Source: a virus. From it: DNA of 64,000 nt. Both the position numbers and the translations under genes were made by a program. The notes under the pieces are model-generated. The model saw only the letters and a program-made list of their open reading frames with translations. It did not search any database and had not been told where the DNA came from. Shown one piece after another: positions 36,707 through 45,206 of this stretch. Where the stretch lies: IMG/VR virus record IMGVR_UViG_3300043446_002337, positions 19,769 through 83,768 of that record. One strand, 5' to 3'. Numbering within the stretch: the first letter of the stretch is position 1; each line of letters starts with the position of its first letter.

Positions 36707-37435
36707 ATGGAAACTATTCTAGGTAATCTACCAGACTCAGAACGGTCTGTTTTATTTAATGAAGGAGTATATGTAGGTAATATATTCAACTTTATAAAAC
36801 AAGATGAAGTAGAAATATTTGAGAGACTTACAAAAGATTTACAAAACTATATCGTACATAATCGCGATAGCTTAGTGTGTAGATATGACTATGAACGTAC
36901 TACGGAAGAAATAAACTCTGATATACCGTGGAAACATGCGATACCTTTAGCAGAAGTTCCGGAAAGAGATAAATTTGTAAAAGAAAACAATAGATTTGTT
37001 CAACAAATATTTCTTGAATTTGGTCATGATACAGTACCACCACAACACGAAGATGTTAAGTTTGTTATGGAAGTATATAAGAGAATAGTAGAATTTTTCT
37101 ACCCACATATGGAAATACACTATCCAGAAAAACCTATGTTCATGTTATACGAAGATGGGCACTTTATAAGTGAACACAGAGATGGTAAAAATCCAGGTAG
37201 AGTTTGTGTTTTGATATTCTATTTATCTGACGAAAAAGATTATAACAACGGTGGTGGAGAATTGATTTCTATAACAAACTCGGGAAAACGTATAGAAACC
37301 AAACCAGTATTTAGTACATTTAGTATGATGGACTTTACTGCAAATGACCCAATGCATTCGGTCAATATGGTAAAAAATGGTTTTAAACGATTATCATCTA
37401 TATTCTTCCTTTACGAAAAGGATAAACAACAATAA
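36707..37435 (+). CDS. 2-oxoglutarate/Fe(II) dioxygenase
   Basis: This 242-aa enzyme has the full iron and 2OG set. His157-x-Asp159 lies in HFISEHRDGKNPGRV, distal His217 in DPMHSVNMV, and Arg228 in GFKRLSSIFFLY. The VLIFYLSDEKDYNNGGGEL strand-turn is typical of the PKHD or prolyl-4-hydroxylase-like group. In phages such genes often modify a metabolite, protein or glycan. Here the neighbours suggest oxidation of a sugar or its substituent. GGGGAGAAAG gives a strong ribosome site, 15 nt after the epimerase gene. Confidence 0.85.
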   Translation: METILGNLPDSERSVLFNEGVYVGNIFNFIKQDEVEIFERLTKDLQNYIVHNRDSLVCRYDYERTTEEINSDIPWKHAIPLAEVPERDKFVKENNRFVQQIFLEFGHDTVPPQHEDVKFVMEVYKRIVEFFYPHMEIHYPEKPMFMLYEDGHFISEHRDGKNPGRVCVLIFYLSDEKDYNNGGGELISITNSGKRIETKPVFSTFSMMDFTANDPMHSVNMVKNGFKRLSSIFFLYEKDKQQ

Positions 37436-37447
37436 TACACAACATAT

Positions 37448-38608
37448 ATGAAAATAGGTATACGATTTAGTGGTAAAGGTCCATCTGGATATAATGATAT
37501 TTTTTATTTTCTACATACTTTACAAGCAGGAAAAGTAAAAGAAATATCTACAGAATATTTAGGGTGTGAAATACAGTACAGAGACAATACGTATTTATTT
37601 TCGGCAAAGGAACTTGAAGATGATTGTGATATCAAGGTGTTTGCCGCCCACGACACACAGTATATTCACTCATGCATAGAGTCAGATACCGAGTATCAAC
37701 GTATAAGAAATACATATGATACTATAGTACTGTTTAGTCCGGGTGAAGCGTTGGTCACACGTATTTCTGATGAAATGTTACAAAAATTTTTAGATGAAGG
37801 TAATTTTTATGTAACAGGAACTACCAACATATCATTTGAACACAAAAACCTATTCATAGATAAATTTATGGGGCCAAAGTTTTTGTACTATCAGTTAGGA
37901 TTTAATTACATTAACTTTTATCAGAATACAAAAACAAAACGTAGTCTAGTGGGTGTGTACCACCGGACACAATACATTAATGATGTTGTACGTTCCTTAC
38001 CATGTAAAAAGTCAACAATACGTAATGAGGTAGTAAACAAATTAAAAGAATTATTAGATACGGACTTGACAATCTATGAAAATAACCATATATTACACCC
38101 AGAGATTTTAGAGCCTTATAATTTTTTAGGACTATGGGTTACAAATCATATATCTGGATATTCTGACTATGCCACAAGTGTATGTAATTTGATTTTTGAA
38201 AGTTTTGCTCCACATGAAGATTCACCAAGAGCTAGTCTTAGTGAAAAAACTATAAAAGCAATTATCTTTGGTAAAGAAAACATATTCTTCATGTGGCACG
38301 GACCAGATGATTTATTCATATATCTAAAAAATTTGGGATTTTGGTTTTTAAATATGGAGTTCTATGATTTCAAAACTCCCAACAGAGATGAAATGACGGT
38401 ATCGGTTATACGAACTATTGAATACTTAAAACATCTACAGACACAATTTAAAACGAATGACGAATTGTTTCAATATTTATATGATAGACACGGTGAAAAA
38501 TTACTTACAAATTATTATAAATTCAAAGAACAACTAATAGATACGTCTATTGGAAATAATATACTTACTTCTTTACATAATTTCAGCAGGGGGAACAATG
38601 AGGTTTGA
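37448..38608 (+). CDS. Putative glycosyltransferase, divergent family member D
   Basis: This 386-aa protein has a C-terminus with the layout of the family A-C cores but with weak identity. SLSEKTIKAIIFGKENIFFM corresponds to EKxFRPI...PFI, and YLKNLGFWFLNMEFYDF corresponds to ELxxLGFKTFxPFIDE. The N-terminal half starts with GIRFSGKGPSGYND. It lacks any membrane segment. Its last 11 nt overlap the next epimerase. Assignment as a sugar transferase depends on the remote match to the three better members. Confidence 0.5.
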   Translation: MKIGIRFSGKGPSGYNDIFYFLHTLQAGKVKEISTEYLGCEIQYRDNTYLFSAKELEDDCDIKVFAAHDTQYIHSCIESDTEYQRIRNTYDTIVLFSPGEALVTRISDEMLQKFLDEGNFYVTGTTNISFEHKNLFIDKFMGPKFLYYQLGFNYINFYQNTKTKRSLVGVYHRTQYINDVVRSLPCKKSTIRNEVVNKLKELLDTDLTIYENNHILHPEILEPYNFLGLWVTNHISGYSDYATSVCNLIFESFAPHEDSPRASLSEKTIKAIIFGKENIFFMWHGPDDLFIYLKNLGFWFLNMEFYDFKTPNRDEMTVSVIRTIEYLKHLQTQFKTNDELFQYLYDRHGEKLLTNYYKFKEQLIDTSIGNNILTSLHNFSRGNNEV

Positions 38609-39590
38609 TGATAAAATTTTAGTTACTGGTGCTAGTGGTTTTATAGGTTCTCATGTTTTACGGTTACTTTTTAAAAAAGGATACATGAATCTTAGAGCAG
38701 CGGTACATAGTAGAGATTTACGAGGAGACTTCAAAGGTTCTCAAAACATTGAAACGTTTAAAGGTGACCTTCGTGACGCAGAGTTTTGTTCAAAAGTAAC
38801 CGAAGGTGTTGACATAGTAATACACTGTGCAGCTAATACTTCTAACGCATTAGATACTAAGTTTAATCCACTTCTTCATGTTACCCCTAACATTGAGATG
38901 ACAGTAAACTTATTAGAACAGAGTTGGAAAAATAAGGTCAAAAAAGTTTTATACGTGTCGTCCAACACAGTATATCCTGATATGCAAGAAGATGACTGCG
39001 CAGAATGGATGGATGTGCATTCCACACCATTAATTCCAGTATACAAGGGTGTAGGTGGAATGAAACGGTACTGTGAACTATTATGTGATTTCTTCTCAAA
39101 TCAAATACACAACCCCATGCAGTGTATTATAGTTCGGCCATCAAATGCATTCGGACCAAACGACAAGTTTGATTACGAAAAATGTCACGTAACCCCCGCA
39201 AATATTAGAAAGGTAGCGGATGAACTCAATCCGATTCCCGTATGGGGAGATGGAACCGAGGTTCGGGACTTATTACACGTAGAAGATATGGCAGAGGGAT
39301 TCATCTATATCATGGAGAAGTGTGATAAGTACGACATTTATAACGTTGCTTATGGTCAAGCTTATTCGGTAAATGAAGTACTACAATGGTTGAAGGAACT
39401 TGAAAATAATGAAAATCCAATTTCTTACGTGAATAATAAAGCTCCGATGATTCCGATACGAAAATTATCAAGTAAAAAGGTAAATGCGTTAGGGTGGGTA
39501 CCTAAACGTGAGTTAAAGGAAGCATTGAAAGAGACTATAGACTGGTATAAATCCAACAAACATTTATACAACCCAGATTCAACACCATAA
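38598..39590 (+). CDS. NAD-dependent epimerase/dehydratase, second Tyr-less copy
   Basis: This 330-aa extended SDR starts at ATG 38598, chosen for the AGGGGG ribosome site (an ATG at 38550 is in frame but has none). KILVTGASGFIGSHV is the NAD site. VSSNTVYP, VRPSNAFGPNDKF and WGDGTEVRDLLHVEDMA follow. The YxxxK motif is disturbed as in the 35687 copy: Lys156 lies in VGGMKRYCE, with Val152 at the Tyr position. A tyrosine is found seven residues before the lysine (Tyr149). Likely acts on a sugar nucleotide. Confidence 0.85.
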   Translation: MRFDDKILVTGASGFIGSHVLRLLFKKGYMNLRAAVHSRDLRGDFKGSQNIETFKGDLRDAEFCSKVTEGVDIVIHCAANTSNALDTKFNPLLHVTPNIEMTVNLLEQSWKNKVKKVLYVSSNTVYPDMQEDDCAEWMDVHSTPLIPVYKGVGGMKRYCELLCDFFSNQIHNPMQCIIVRPSNAFGPNDKFDYEKCHVTPANIRKVADELNPIPVWGDGTEVRDLLHVEDMAEGFIYIMEKCDKYDIYNVAYGQAYSVNEVLQWLKELENNENPISYVNNKAPMIPIRKLSSKKVNALGWVPKRELKEALKETIDWYKSNKHLYNPDSTP

Positions 39591-39597
39591 TACTTCC

Positions 39598-40536
39598 ATG
39601 AAAAAAGTATTGATTACAGGTGGCGCAGGATATTTAGGGTCAACAATAACCGAACATTTGTTAACACAAGGATACTCAGTAACAGTTCTAGATAACTTAA
39701 TGTATAAACAATTATCACTGTTACATTTATTTAAACACACATCCTTTAATTTTGTGTTAGGAGATGTTCGAGATGTAACCTTATTACAAAACCTGGTACA
39801 AGCTCACGATATTATAATACCACTTGCAGCTATAGTAGGAATGCCTGCTTGTAAAAATAATCCGCAATTAACAATAGACACGAATTATCGTCAAATACAA
39901 AATATTTTATCGGTGATAACTGATAAACAAAAATTAATATTACCCAATACGAATAGTCAGTATGGGTCATCGGAAACGATTATTACTGAGGATAGTCCGT
40001 TTAAACCACTATCTTTATACGCAGAAACAAAATGCGATGCGGAAAACGCCATGTTAGCTCATGGTAACGGAGTATCATTACGTCTCGCCACAGTTTTCGG
40101 TGTATCACCACGGATGCGACAAGATTTATTGGTGAATGACTTTGTATATAAAAGTGTAGTAGATGGATATCTGGTTCTGTTTGAAGGACACTTTAAACGA
40201 AATTATATTCATGTACAAGACATAGCACGTACCTTTCAATTTGTTATTGAAAACTATGAAAAATGTAAAGGACACGCGTTCAACGTCGGATTGTCTACAG
40301 CAAATTTAAGTAAGTTAGAGTTGGCAGAACGGATTAAAACCTATATACCTTCGTTAGTTATAAAGCAGGATGAATTTAAAGAAGATTTTGATAAACGAAA
40401 TTATATAGTATCTAATGAGAAACTGGAGAGATTAGGTTGGTATCCGATATATGATTTAGATTATGGGATACAACAGTTGATAAATGCATACAAATTTGTT
40501 ATTATTCATAATAATAGAAATTTTACAAATCTATAA
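39598..40536 (+). CDS. NAD-dependent sugar epimerase/dehydratase, canonical
   Basis: This 312-aa extended SDR has an intact active site: NAD motif VLITGGAGYLGS, then PNTNSQYG, then Tyr141-x3-Lys145 in SLYAETKCDAE. LRLATVFGVSPRMRQDLLVN and KRNYIHVQDIARTF are typical of UDP-glucose 4-epimerase-like and CDP- or GDP-sugar enzymes. It is the third epimerase in the block and the only one with the standard Tyr-Lys pair. Exact substrate not predictable. Confidence 0.87.
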   Translation: MKKVLITGGAGYLGSTITEHLLTQGYSVTVLDNLMYKQLSLLHLFKHTSFNFVLGDVRDVTLLQNLVQAHDIIIPLAAIVGMPACKNNPQLTIDTNYRQIQNILSVITDKQKLILPNTNSQYGSSETIITEDSPFKPLSLYAETKCDAENAMLAHGNGVSLRLATVFGVSPRMRQDLLVNDFVYKSVVDGYLVLFEGHFKRNYIHVQDIARTFQFVIENYEKCKGHAFNVGLSTANLSKLELAERIKTYIPSLVIKQDEFKEDFDKRNYIVSNEKLERLGWYPIYDLDYGIQQLINAYKFVIIHNNRNFTNL

Positions 40537-40539
40537 TCC

Positions 40540-40773
40540 ATGACACAGGATATTAGGGAAGATAAAAAAAGAACAATGTTAAAAACAGTTACGTGGCGTA
40601 TCGTAGCAGTATTTAATTCGTGGATAATATTATCAATTGGTATTGGTAACACAAATTTACAAAAAGCATTGTTGATGAATAGTACTGGATTTTTTGTATT
40701 TTATTTTTTTGAAAGAGTGTGGAGTAAAATAAATTATGGTAGATATGTTATGGGGGATACTGTAAATGAGTAA
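40540..40773 (+). CDS. DUF2061-like small membrane protein (copy 1)
   Basis: This 77-aa protein has KKRTMLKTVTWRIVAVFNSW at the N-terminus, a central hydrophobic stretch (IILSIGIGN, then LLMNSTGFFVFYFF) and FERVWSKINYGRY at the end. The K-x-WR opening and the ERVW-x-x-I-x-x-G closing are the DUF2061 pattern. It probably spans the membrane twice. The second copy is at 44556. It overlaps the SGNH gene by 8 nt. Function is unknown; small membrane partners are common in glycan export or assembly loci. Confidence 0.75.
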   Translation: MTQDIREDKKRTMLKTVTWRIVAVFNSWIILSIGIGNTNLQKALLMNSTGFFVFYFFERVWSKINYGRYVMGDTVNE

Positions 40774-41770
40774 TTGGAAAGATAAAGTGGAATCCGAAAA
40801 AATTAATTTGAACATAGACAAGTCTAATTTCATAAAACAATCTTATAATGTCCATGTTACTAAAGACCACCCACACTATCCATGGCTTTTAGAAAAAAGA
40901 AATTGGAGAGTAGCGAATGATTATCCATGGAAAAAATCTCCATTAGAAAAACGCAAAGTTCAAGGTATTGCATTTTTAGGATGTTCTTTCACGTGGGGAC
41001 AAGGATTATATTTCTATAGTAACTTAGATTCGTTACGAGAACCAGAATATTGTCGTTATGATTCATTATTAGTTAAACCAAGTCATGTAAAATACGCAGA
41101 GTCAGTAAGGTTTAGTAGAACGGTAGCCAATCATTTTAACACATTTGATATGGCAGTACCGAGTAATGGAGGAACTAATCAAACAATAATTAGATGGTTT
41201 ATTGATGATGTACTGAACATACCAAACAGTTCAAACTTTGGTGGTACATACGCTCCGTGCGAATTCAGCGACTTTTCACACATAGTTTTTCAAATGACCG
41301 AATGGTCGCGCAAAAGATTTTATATAACTGTAGATGGTACACGATATGAGTTATTGAACAATAACCATAAACATGACACTAAAATCTCTTCTATATTTGA
41401 CAAGTTTTTATTAGAAAATGGTATTACTATTGATGAGTTTGAACAATTTATGGTTGAATCAAATTTTCAAGATGTAAAAGATTTTCTACAATTTGTTGAA
41501 CAAAATGGAGTAAAAACATATGTTATGACTTGGCCTGACGCATATGTATCATTAATAAAAAATGATGAATTTATGAATGAAAGGTTTATACAATTTTCTT
41601 ATAAAGATACACACTTTGATTCAATAACTGAGCTAATGAATCAACACAAGGAAATGGTCATCATGTATGATTATGAAGAATTTGTTGATACACCGAAAGA
41701 TATGCATCCGTCACTAAAATGTCATCAAGTCATAGCGAATTCAATTATCAAAAAAATGGAAAAGGTGTAA
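40766..41770 (+). CDS. SGNH-hydrolase-like protein (copy 2)
   Basis: This 334-aa protein has block I at IAFLGCSFTWGQGL with Ser74, block II-like PSNGGTNQTI, and a C-terminal DMHPSLKCHQVIANSI that supplies the Asp-x-His dyad near residues 312-314. The N-terminal 65 residues are an extra basic and aromatic extension not present in copies 1 and 3. The predicted role is O-acyl removal or acyl transfer on a sugar. It is followed 2 nt later by the E1-beta-like gene. Confidence 0.75.
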   Translation: MSNWKDKVESEKINLNIDKSNFIKQSYNVHVTKDHPHYPWLLEKRNWRVANDYPWKKSPLEKRKVQGIAFLGCSFTWGQGLYFYSNLDSLREPEYCRYDSLLVKPSHVKYAESVRFSRTVANHFNTFDMAVPSNGGTNQTIIRWFIDDVLNIPNSSNFGGTYAPCEFSDFSHIVFQMTEWSRKRFYITVDGTRYELLNNNHKHDTKISSIFDKFLLENGITIDEFEQFMVESNFQDVKDFLQFVEQNGVKTYVMTWPDAYVSLIKNDEFMNERFIQFSYKDTHFDSITELMNQHKEMVIMYDYEEFVDTPKDMHPSLKCHQVIANSIIKKMEKV

Positions 41771-41771
41771 T

Positions 41772-42311
41772 ATGAGTAAACCGAGCATGAGTCCTTATAA
41801 AGATTCTTTAACGGACATAATGACAACGTTAGCACAAGACGAAAATACTATATTTATCGGACAACAGATAGTATATGCCGGTAATCCTATGAGTACTACA
41901 CTAGGTAATGTACCCAAAGAAAAAATGATAGAAGTTCCCGTTATGGAAGAAACACAAATGGGAATGACGTTGGGGTTAGCTATAACTGGAAAAACTGTAG
42001 TTTCTTTTTACCCACGTTGGGATTTTATAGTTTCCGCAACAAATCAATTGGTAAATCATGTTGATAAGTATGAGTTAATGACCGGTAAAAAAGTTAATAT
42101 ATTAATTCGTTTAGGAAAGGGTAGTGATGTACCACTTGACCCAGGACACCAACACAAAAACGACTACCTCACAGAATTTTCTTCTATGTGTAAAAACATA
42201 ACGTTCCACAATTTATCAGATGTAACAAAAATAAAACCTGCATACCAATCTGCTATAGAAAACGGTGGCATACATATACTCGTAGAATATCCACAATTAT
42301 ATTTTGTATGA
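41772..42311 (+). CDS. Thiamine-diphosphate enzyme, E1-beta-like (pyrimidine) subunit
   Basis: This 179-aa protein matches the pyrimidine-binding domain of E1 beta or transketolase enzymes. VPVMEETQMGMTLGLAITGK carries the conserved Glu (59/60) that activates ThDP. VVSFYPRWDFIVSATNQLVN is the expected next segment, and NILIRLGKGSDVPLDPGHQH follows. It stops where the usual C-terminal regulatory domain would begin (E1 beta is about 325 aa). It is the obvious partner of the alpha-like subunit at 29707. The pair is separated by 11 kb, an unusual arrangement. Confidence 0.82.
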   Translation: MSKPSMSPYKDSLTDIMTTLAQDENTIFIGQQIVYAGNPMSTTLGNVPKEKMIEVPVMEETQMGMTLGLAITGKTVVSFYPRWDFIVSATNQLVNHVDKYELMTGKKVNILIRLGKGSDVPLDPGHQHKNDYLTEFSSMCKNITFHNLSDVTKIKPAYQSAIENGGIHILVEYPQLYFV

Positions 42312-43111
42312 AAAAGAAACTTCTAATAACACTAGGATGTTCGTTTACTGAGGGAGTGGGTTGTTATGACCCACTGTTATTAGATACAAATGGTAAACCT
42401 ATATACGACGAGGGGTTGGTTTACAATTCAAGTGTAGACAGATTTCATACATTAGGTTGGCCAGCTAAACTACAAAAAAAATTACAATATGATTGTTTGT
42501 GGAACCTAGGGCATGGGGCAGCTTCTAATTCTGAAAATGTTAAACGATGGACAGAGATATTCTCAACAAAAAAGATTTCAGACGAGTACGATGTATTAGT
42601 AATATGGATGCTTACATTTTCTGGTAGGATAAGTTTTTATAAAGATGGTAAAATTCGCAGTGTACTACCAGGAAGTAAAAATCCGACAGATGTAAATCAT
42701 ATCTTCTATAACAGTTATCTAAATTTTCTTGGAGATAACTTTAATAAAGATATGATACTAGAGATGTATTTTTATGTTAATATAATAAAAACAATATGTG
42801 AACTATCAAATTACAAGTTTTTATATATTAATACGAGTAATAGTGAAGGAAGAGATTTAGATTTACTAACAAAGAGCACCAACAGCTTAAACTTTGCATA
42901 CAAAACACTATATCCAGAATATAATAGTGTGTTAGATAGAAATGATTACGCAAAGTATTCTGCGTTTTGTGGTCACCCAAACGAAAATGGTTACGAACTT
43001 ATTGCAGAACGGTTATTCCAGATGATATTACACGAACACAAATATTTAGTAAACAATAATACACCAGAAACATACGACATGCTATATTTGGGAGAACCCA
43101 GACAGTGGTAA
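42308..43111 (+). CDS. SGNH-hydrolase-like protein (copy 3)
   Basis: This 267-aa protein starts with block I LLITLGCSFTEGVGC (Ser12). It has GHGAASNSENVKRW as block II, and the C-terminal FCGHPNENGYELIAERL gives the catalytic His (near residue 223) in a GHPN context. The N-terminal Ser, the G-x-N-like loop and the HPN ending are the best SGNH match of the three. It overlaps both neighbours by a few bases. It probably acts on an acylated sugar. Confidence 0.8.
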   Translation: MKKKLLITLGCSFTEGVGCYDPLLLDTNGKPIYDEGLVYNSSVDRFHTLGWPAKLQKKLQYDCLWNLGHGAASNSENVKRWTEIFSTKKISDEYDVLVIWMLTFSGRISFYKDGKIRSVLPGSKNPTDVNHIFYNSYLNFLGDNFNKDMILEMYFYVNIIKTICELSNYKFLYINTSNSEGRDLDLLTKSTNSLNFAYKTLYPEYNSVLDRNDYAKYSAFCGHPNENGYELIAERLFQMILHEHKYLVNNNTPETYDMLYLGEPRQW

Positions 43112-44556
43112 TTTGGGGAATTTCAGCAAATAGTCATGATGCTGCCATCACGGTGATTGAAGATAAAGAAATCTTGTTTGCATCACAATCCGAAAGATAC
43201 TCAGGTGTGAAGAATGATGCTCATTTAAATTCTGGTATTGTTATTGATGCAAAAAGATATGGAGAGCCAGATTTAGTTGTATGGTATGAAACACCATGGT
43301 TAAAATCATTACGACAACTACGGTCTGGTCAGGGGTGGATATCCAATAATGTTAGAAAATATCTAAATCAATATAACATCTCCGCACCATTTACTACTGT
43401 AGGTCATCATCACAGTCATGCAGCAGGAGGATACTACACCTCTAACTTTGATGAAGCCGCCATCTTGGTGATTGATGCCATTGGTGAGTTTGATACCACA
43501 ACCATTTGGTATGGAAAGGGAACCAAGTTGGAAAAGAAGTTTTCCATTAAATATCCTCATAGTTTGGGATTATGGTATTCTGCCATGACGCAACGTGTAG
43601 GATTGAAACCAAACGAAGAAGAATACATTCTCATGGGTATGGCGGCATATGGCGACCCATTTAAATATGCACCTACGATGTTAGAGGATTTCTTTGACAG
43701 TAAACATATGTTGAAGTTGAATCATAATCTTCATCGGGGATGTATGTGGTGGCGTCCTGAATTAAACACGGAACAGGACAAATATGATATTGCTGCCGCC
43801 ACACAATTCATCTATGAAATGATGTTCCATGATTTACTGGATGAAGCCAAGAAACTCACAGGAAGTAAAAACTTAGTGCTAGGCGGTGGGTGTGCCTTGA
43901 ATTGTGTCGCTAACAGCATCGCCTTTCAGTATTTTGAACGTGTCTGGATTATGCCAAACCCAGGTGATGCCGGAAATAGTTTAGGTGCTGTGTTGGGATA
44001 TACAAACGAACATATATCATTTATATCACCGTTTTTAGGATATGATATAAAAGGAGAATATCCAATAGAGGGATTGACTTCTGAGTTAAAAAATGTTAAA
44101 ATAGTAGGTGTAGCGAACGGGAAAGCGGAATTCGGTCCTAGAGCGTTGGGTAATCGTAGTTTATTAGCAGACCCACGTGGTACTGGAGTCAAGGATAAAG
44201 TAAATGAAATTAAACGTAGACAAAAATTCCGTCCGTTCGCCCCGTCTATCTTACAAGAACACGTACATGATTATTTCCATATCGTAACACCATATAGTCC
44301 ATACATGCAATTTGTTGCAACGTGTAAACGACCAGACGAATTTCCTGCAATTATTCATATAGATGGAACCTCGCGAGTACAGACGGTAACAGAGCAAGAT
44401 AATCCAGGATACTATCAATTACTGAAAGTTTGGTATGAAGAGACTGGATGTCCTATGTTACTAAACACTAGTTTGAATATTAAAGGTAAGCCAATTGTGA
44501 ATACGATAGATGATGCAAAAATGTTCCAGAACAAATATAATATAAAGGTATTATAA
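43105..44556 (+). CDS. NodU/TobZ-type carbamoyltransferase
   Basis: This 483-aa enzyme of the O-carbamoyltransferase family transfers carbamoyl phosphate via carbamoyl-adenylate to a hydroxyl, often on sugars. The N-terminal ISANSHDAAITVIED, the metal-binding VGHHHSHAAGGYYTSNF (His101-103, His105) and VIDAIGEFDTTT form the Kae1-like domain. NLVLGGGCALNCVANS, NPGDAGNSLGAVLG and EFGPRALGNRSLLADPRG, followed by FRPFAPSIL, complete the YrdC-like and interface motifs. The start is GTG 43105, preceded by GGGAGA. It is shorter than many members (about 550-600 aa). Confidence 0.93.
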   Translation: MVIWGISANSHDAAITVIEDKEILFASQSERYSGVKNDAHLNSGIVIDAKRYGEPDLVVWYETPWLKSLRQLRSGQGWISNNVRKYLNQYNISAPFTTVGHHHSHAAGGYYTSNFDEAAILVIDAIGEFDTTTIWYGKGTKLEKKFSIKYPHSLGLWYSAMTQRVGLKPNEEEYILMGMAAYGDPFKYAPTMLEDFFDSKHMLKLNHNLHRGCMWWRPELNTEQDKYDIAAATQFIYEMMFHDLLDEAKKLTGSKNLVLGGGCALNCVANSIAFQYFERVWIMPNPGDAGNSLGAVLGYTNEHISFISPFLGYDIKGEYPIEGLTSELKNVKIVGVANGKAEFGPRALGNRSLLADPRGTGVKDKVNEIKRRQKFRPFAPSILQEHVHDYFHIVTPYSPYMQFVATCKRPDEFPAIIHIDGTSRVQTVTEQDNPGYYQLLKVWYEETGCPMLLNTSLNIKGKPIVNTIDDAKMFQNKYNIKVL

Positions 44557-44792
44557 TGACGGTTCATATAAAGCGACACATAGCAAAAGCAATGTCCTAT
44601 CGGTTATTAGGAAGTTTACAAACTATAATAATAGGATACATATTAACTGGTAATGTGTATATATCATCTGCGGTAGGGCTCATAGAGTTAATAATTAAAC
44701 CAGTTATATACTTTATACATGAACGAGTGTGGTACAAGTATATACCATACGGAATTGAACATAACAACAAACAAAGAGGTTTACCATCATGA
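44556..44792 (+). CDS. DUF2061 small membrane protein (copy 2)
   Basis: This 78-aa protein is a clearer DUF2061 match than the first copy: KRHIAKAMSYRLLGSLQT, a hydrophobic pair of helices, VGLIELIIKPVIYFIHERVW and YKYIPYG. Two membrane passes are likely. It is linked by one-base and ATGA overlaps to the carbamoyltransferase and to the next gene. Together with the APS-kinase-like gene two positions downstream it may belong to a sulfation unit, but this is inferred from order only. Confidence 0.85.
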   Translation: MTVHIKRHIAKAMSYRLLGSLQTIIIGYILTGNVYISSAVGLIELIIKPVIYFIHERVWYKYIPYGIEHNNKQRGLPS

Positions 44793-45205
44793 CACAAAGA
44801 AAATATTTACATACACTAGGCGACCTAGTGGACAGATTAAGTATCGTCCAACTTAAAGAAGTATTCATCCCAGAATATAAAAATGAGTATTCGCAAGAAA
44901 TTCAAGATATTGTACATGATATACAATTAATTTTAGACGAAACCTCAGGACAAATAACAGCAGAAACAATTCGTGCTATAGTAGTAGTATCTCAGATGAA
45001 TCTTCATATTTGGCATAATGAATCAAATTATCGTAGAGGTATAAAAGATGGTAATAACCTAGAACTTACCCACGGACTCAACGGTATCCGTAATACAGCA
45101 AAGAATGTCATTCAAGAAGTTGTTGGGGGAAGAAAAGATTATAAAGTTGATTGTTTAGCGGCAGACTTTAAAGATTGGGAAATAAGTTGGAATAAAAAAA
45201 ATTAG
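44789..45205 (+). CDS. Conserved small helical protein (DUF4254-like)
   Basis: This 138-aa soluble protein has an N-terminal LHTLGDLVDRLSIVQLKEVF motif resembling the LGELIDKLSIVNLK opening of bacterial DUF4254 proteins, which occur in surface-polysaccharide loci. The rest is helical, with the AKNVIQEVVGGRKDYKVDCL segment near the end. No catalytic motif is visible. It has AGAGGT as ribosome site and a 1-nt gap to the kinase gene. The function is unknown. Confidence 0.65.
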   Translation: MTQRKYLHTLGDLVDRLSIVQLKEVFIPEYKNEYSQEIQDIVHDIQLILDETSGQITAETIRAIVVVSQMNLHIWHNESNYRRGIKDGNNLELTHGLNGIRNTAKNVIQEVVGGRKDYKVDCLAADFKDWEISWNKKN

Positions 45206-45206
45206 T

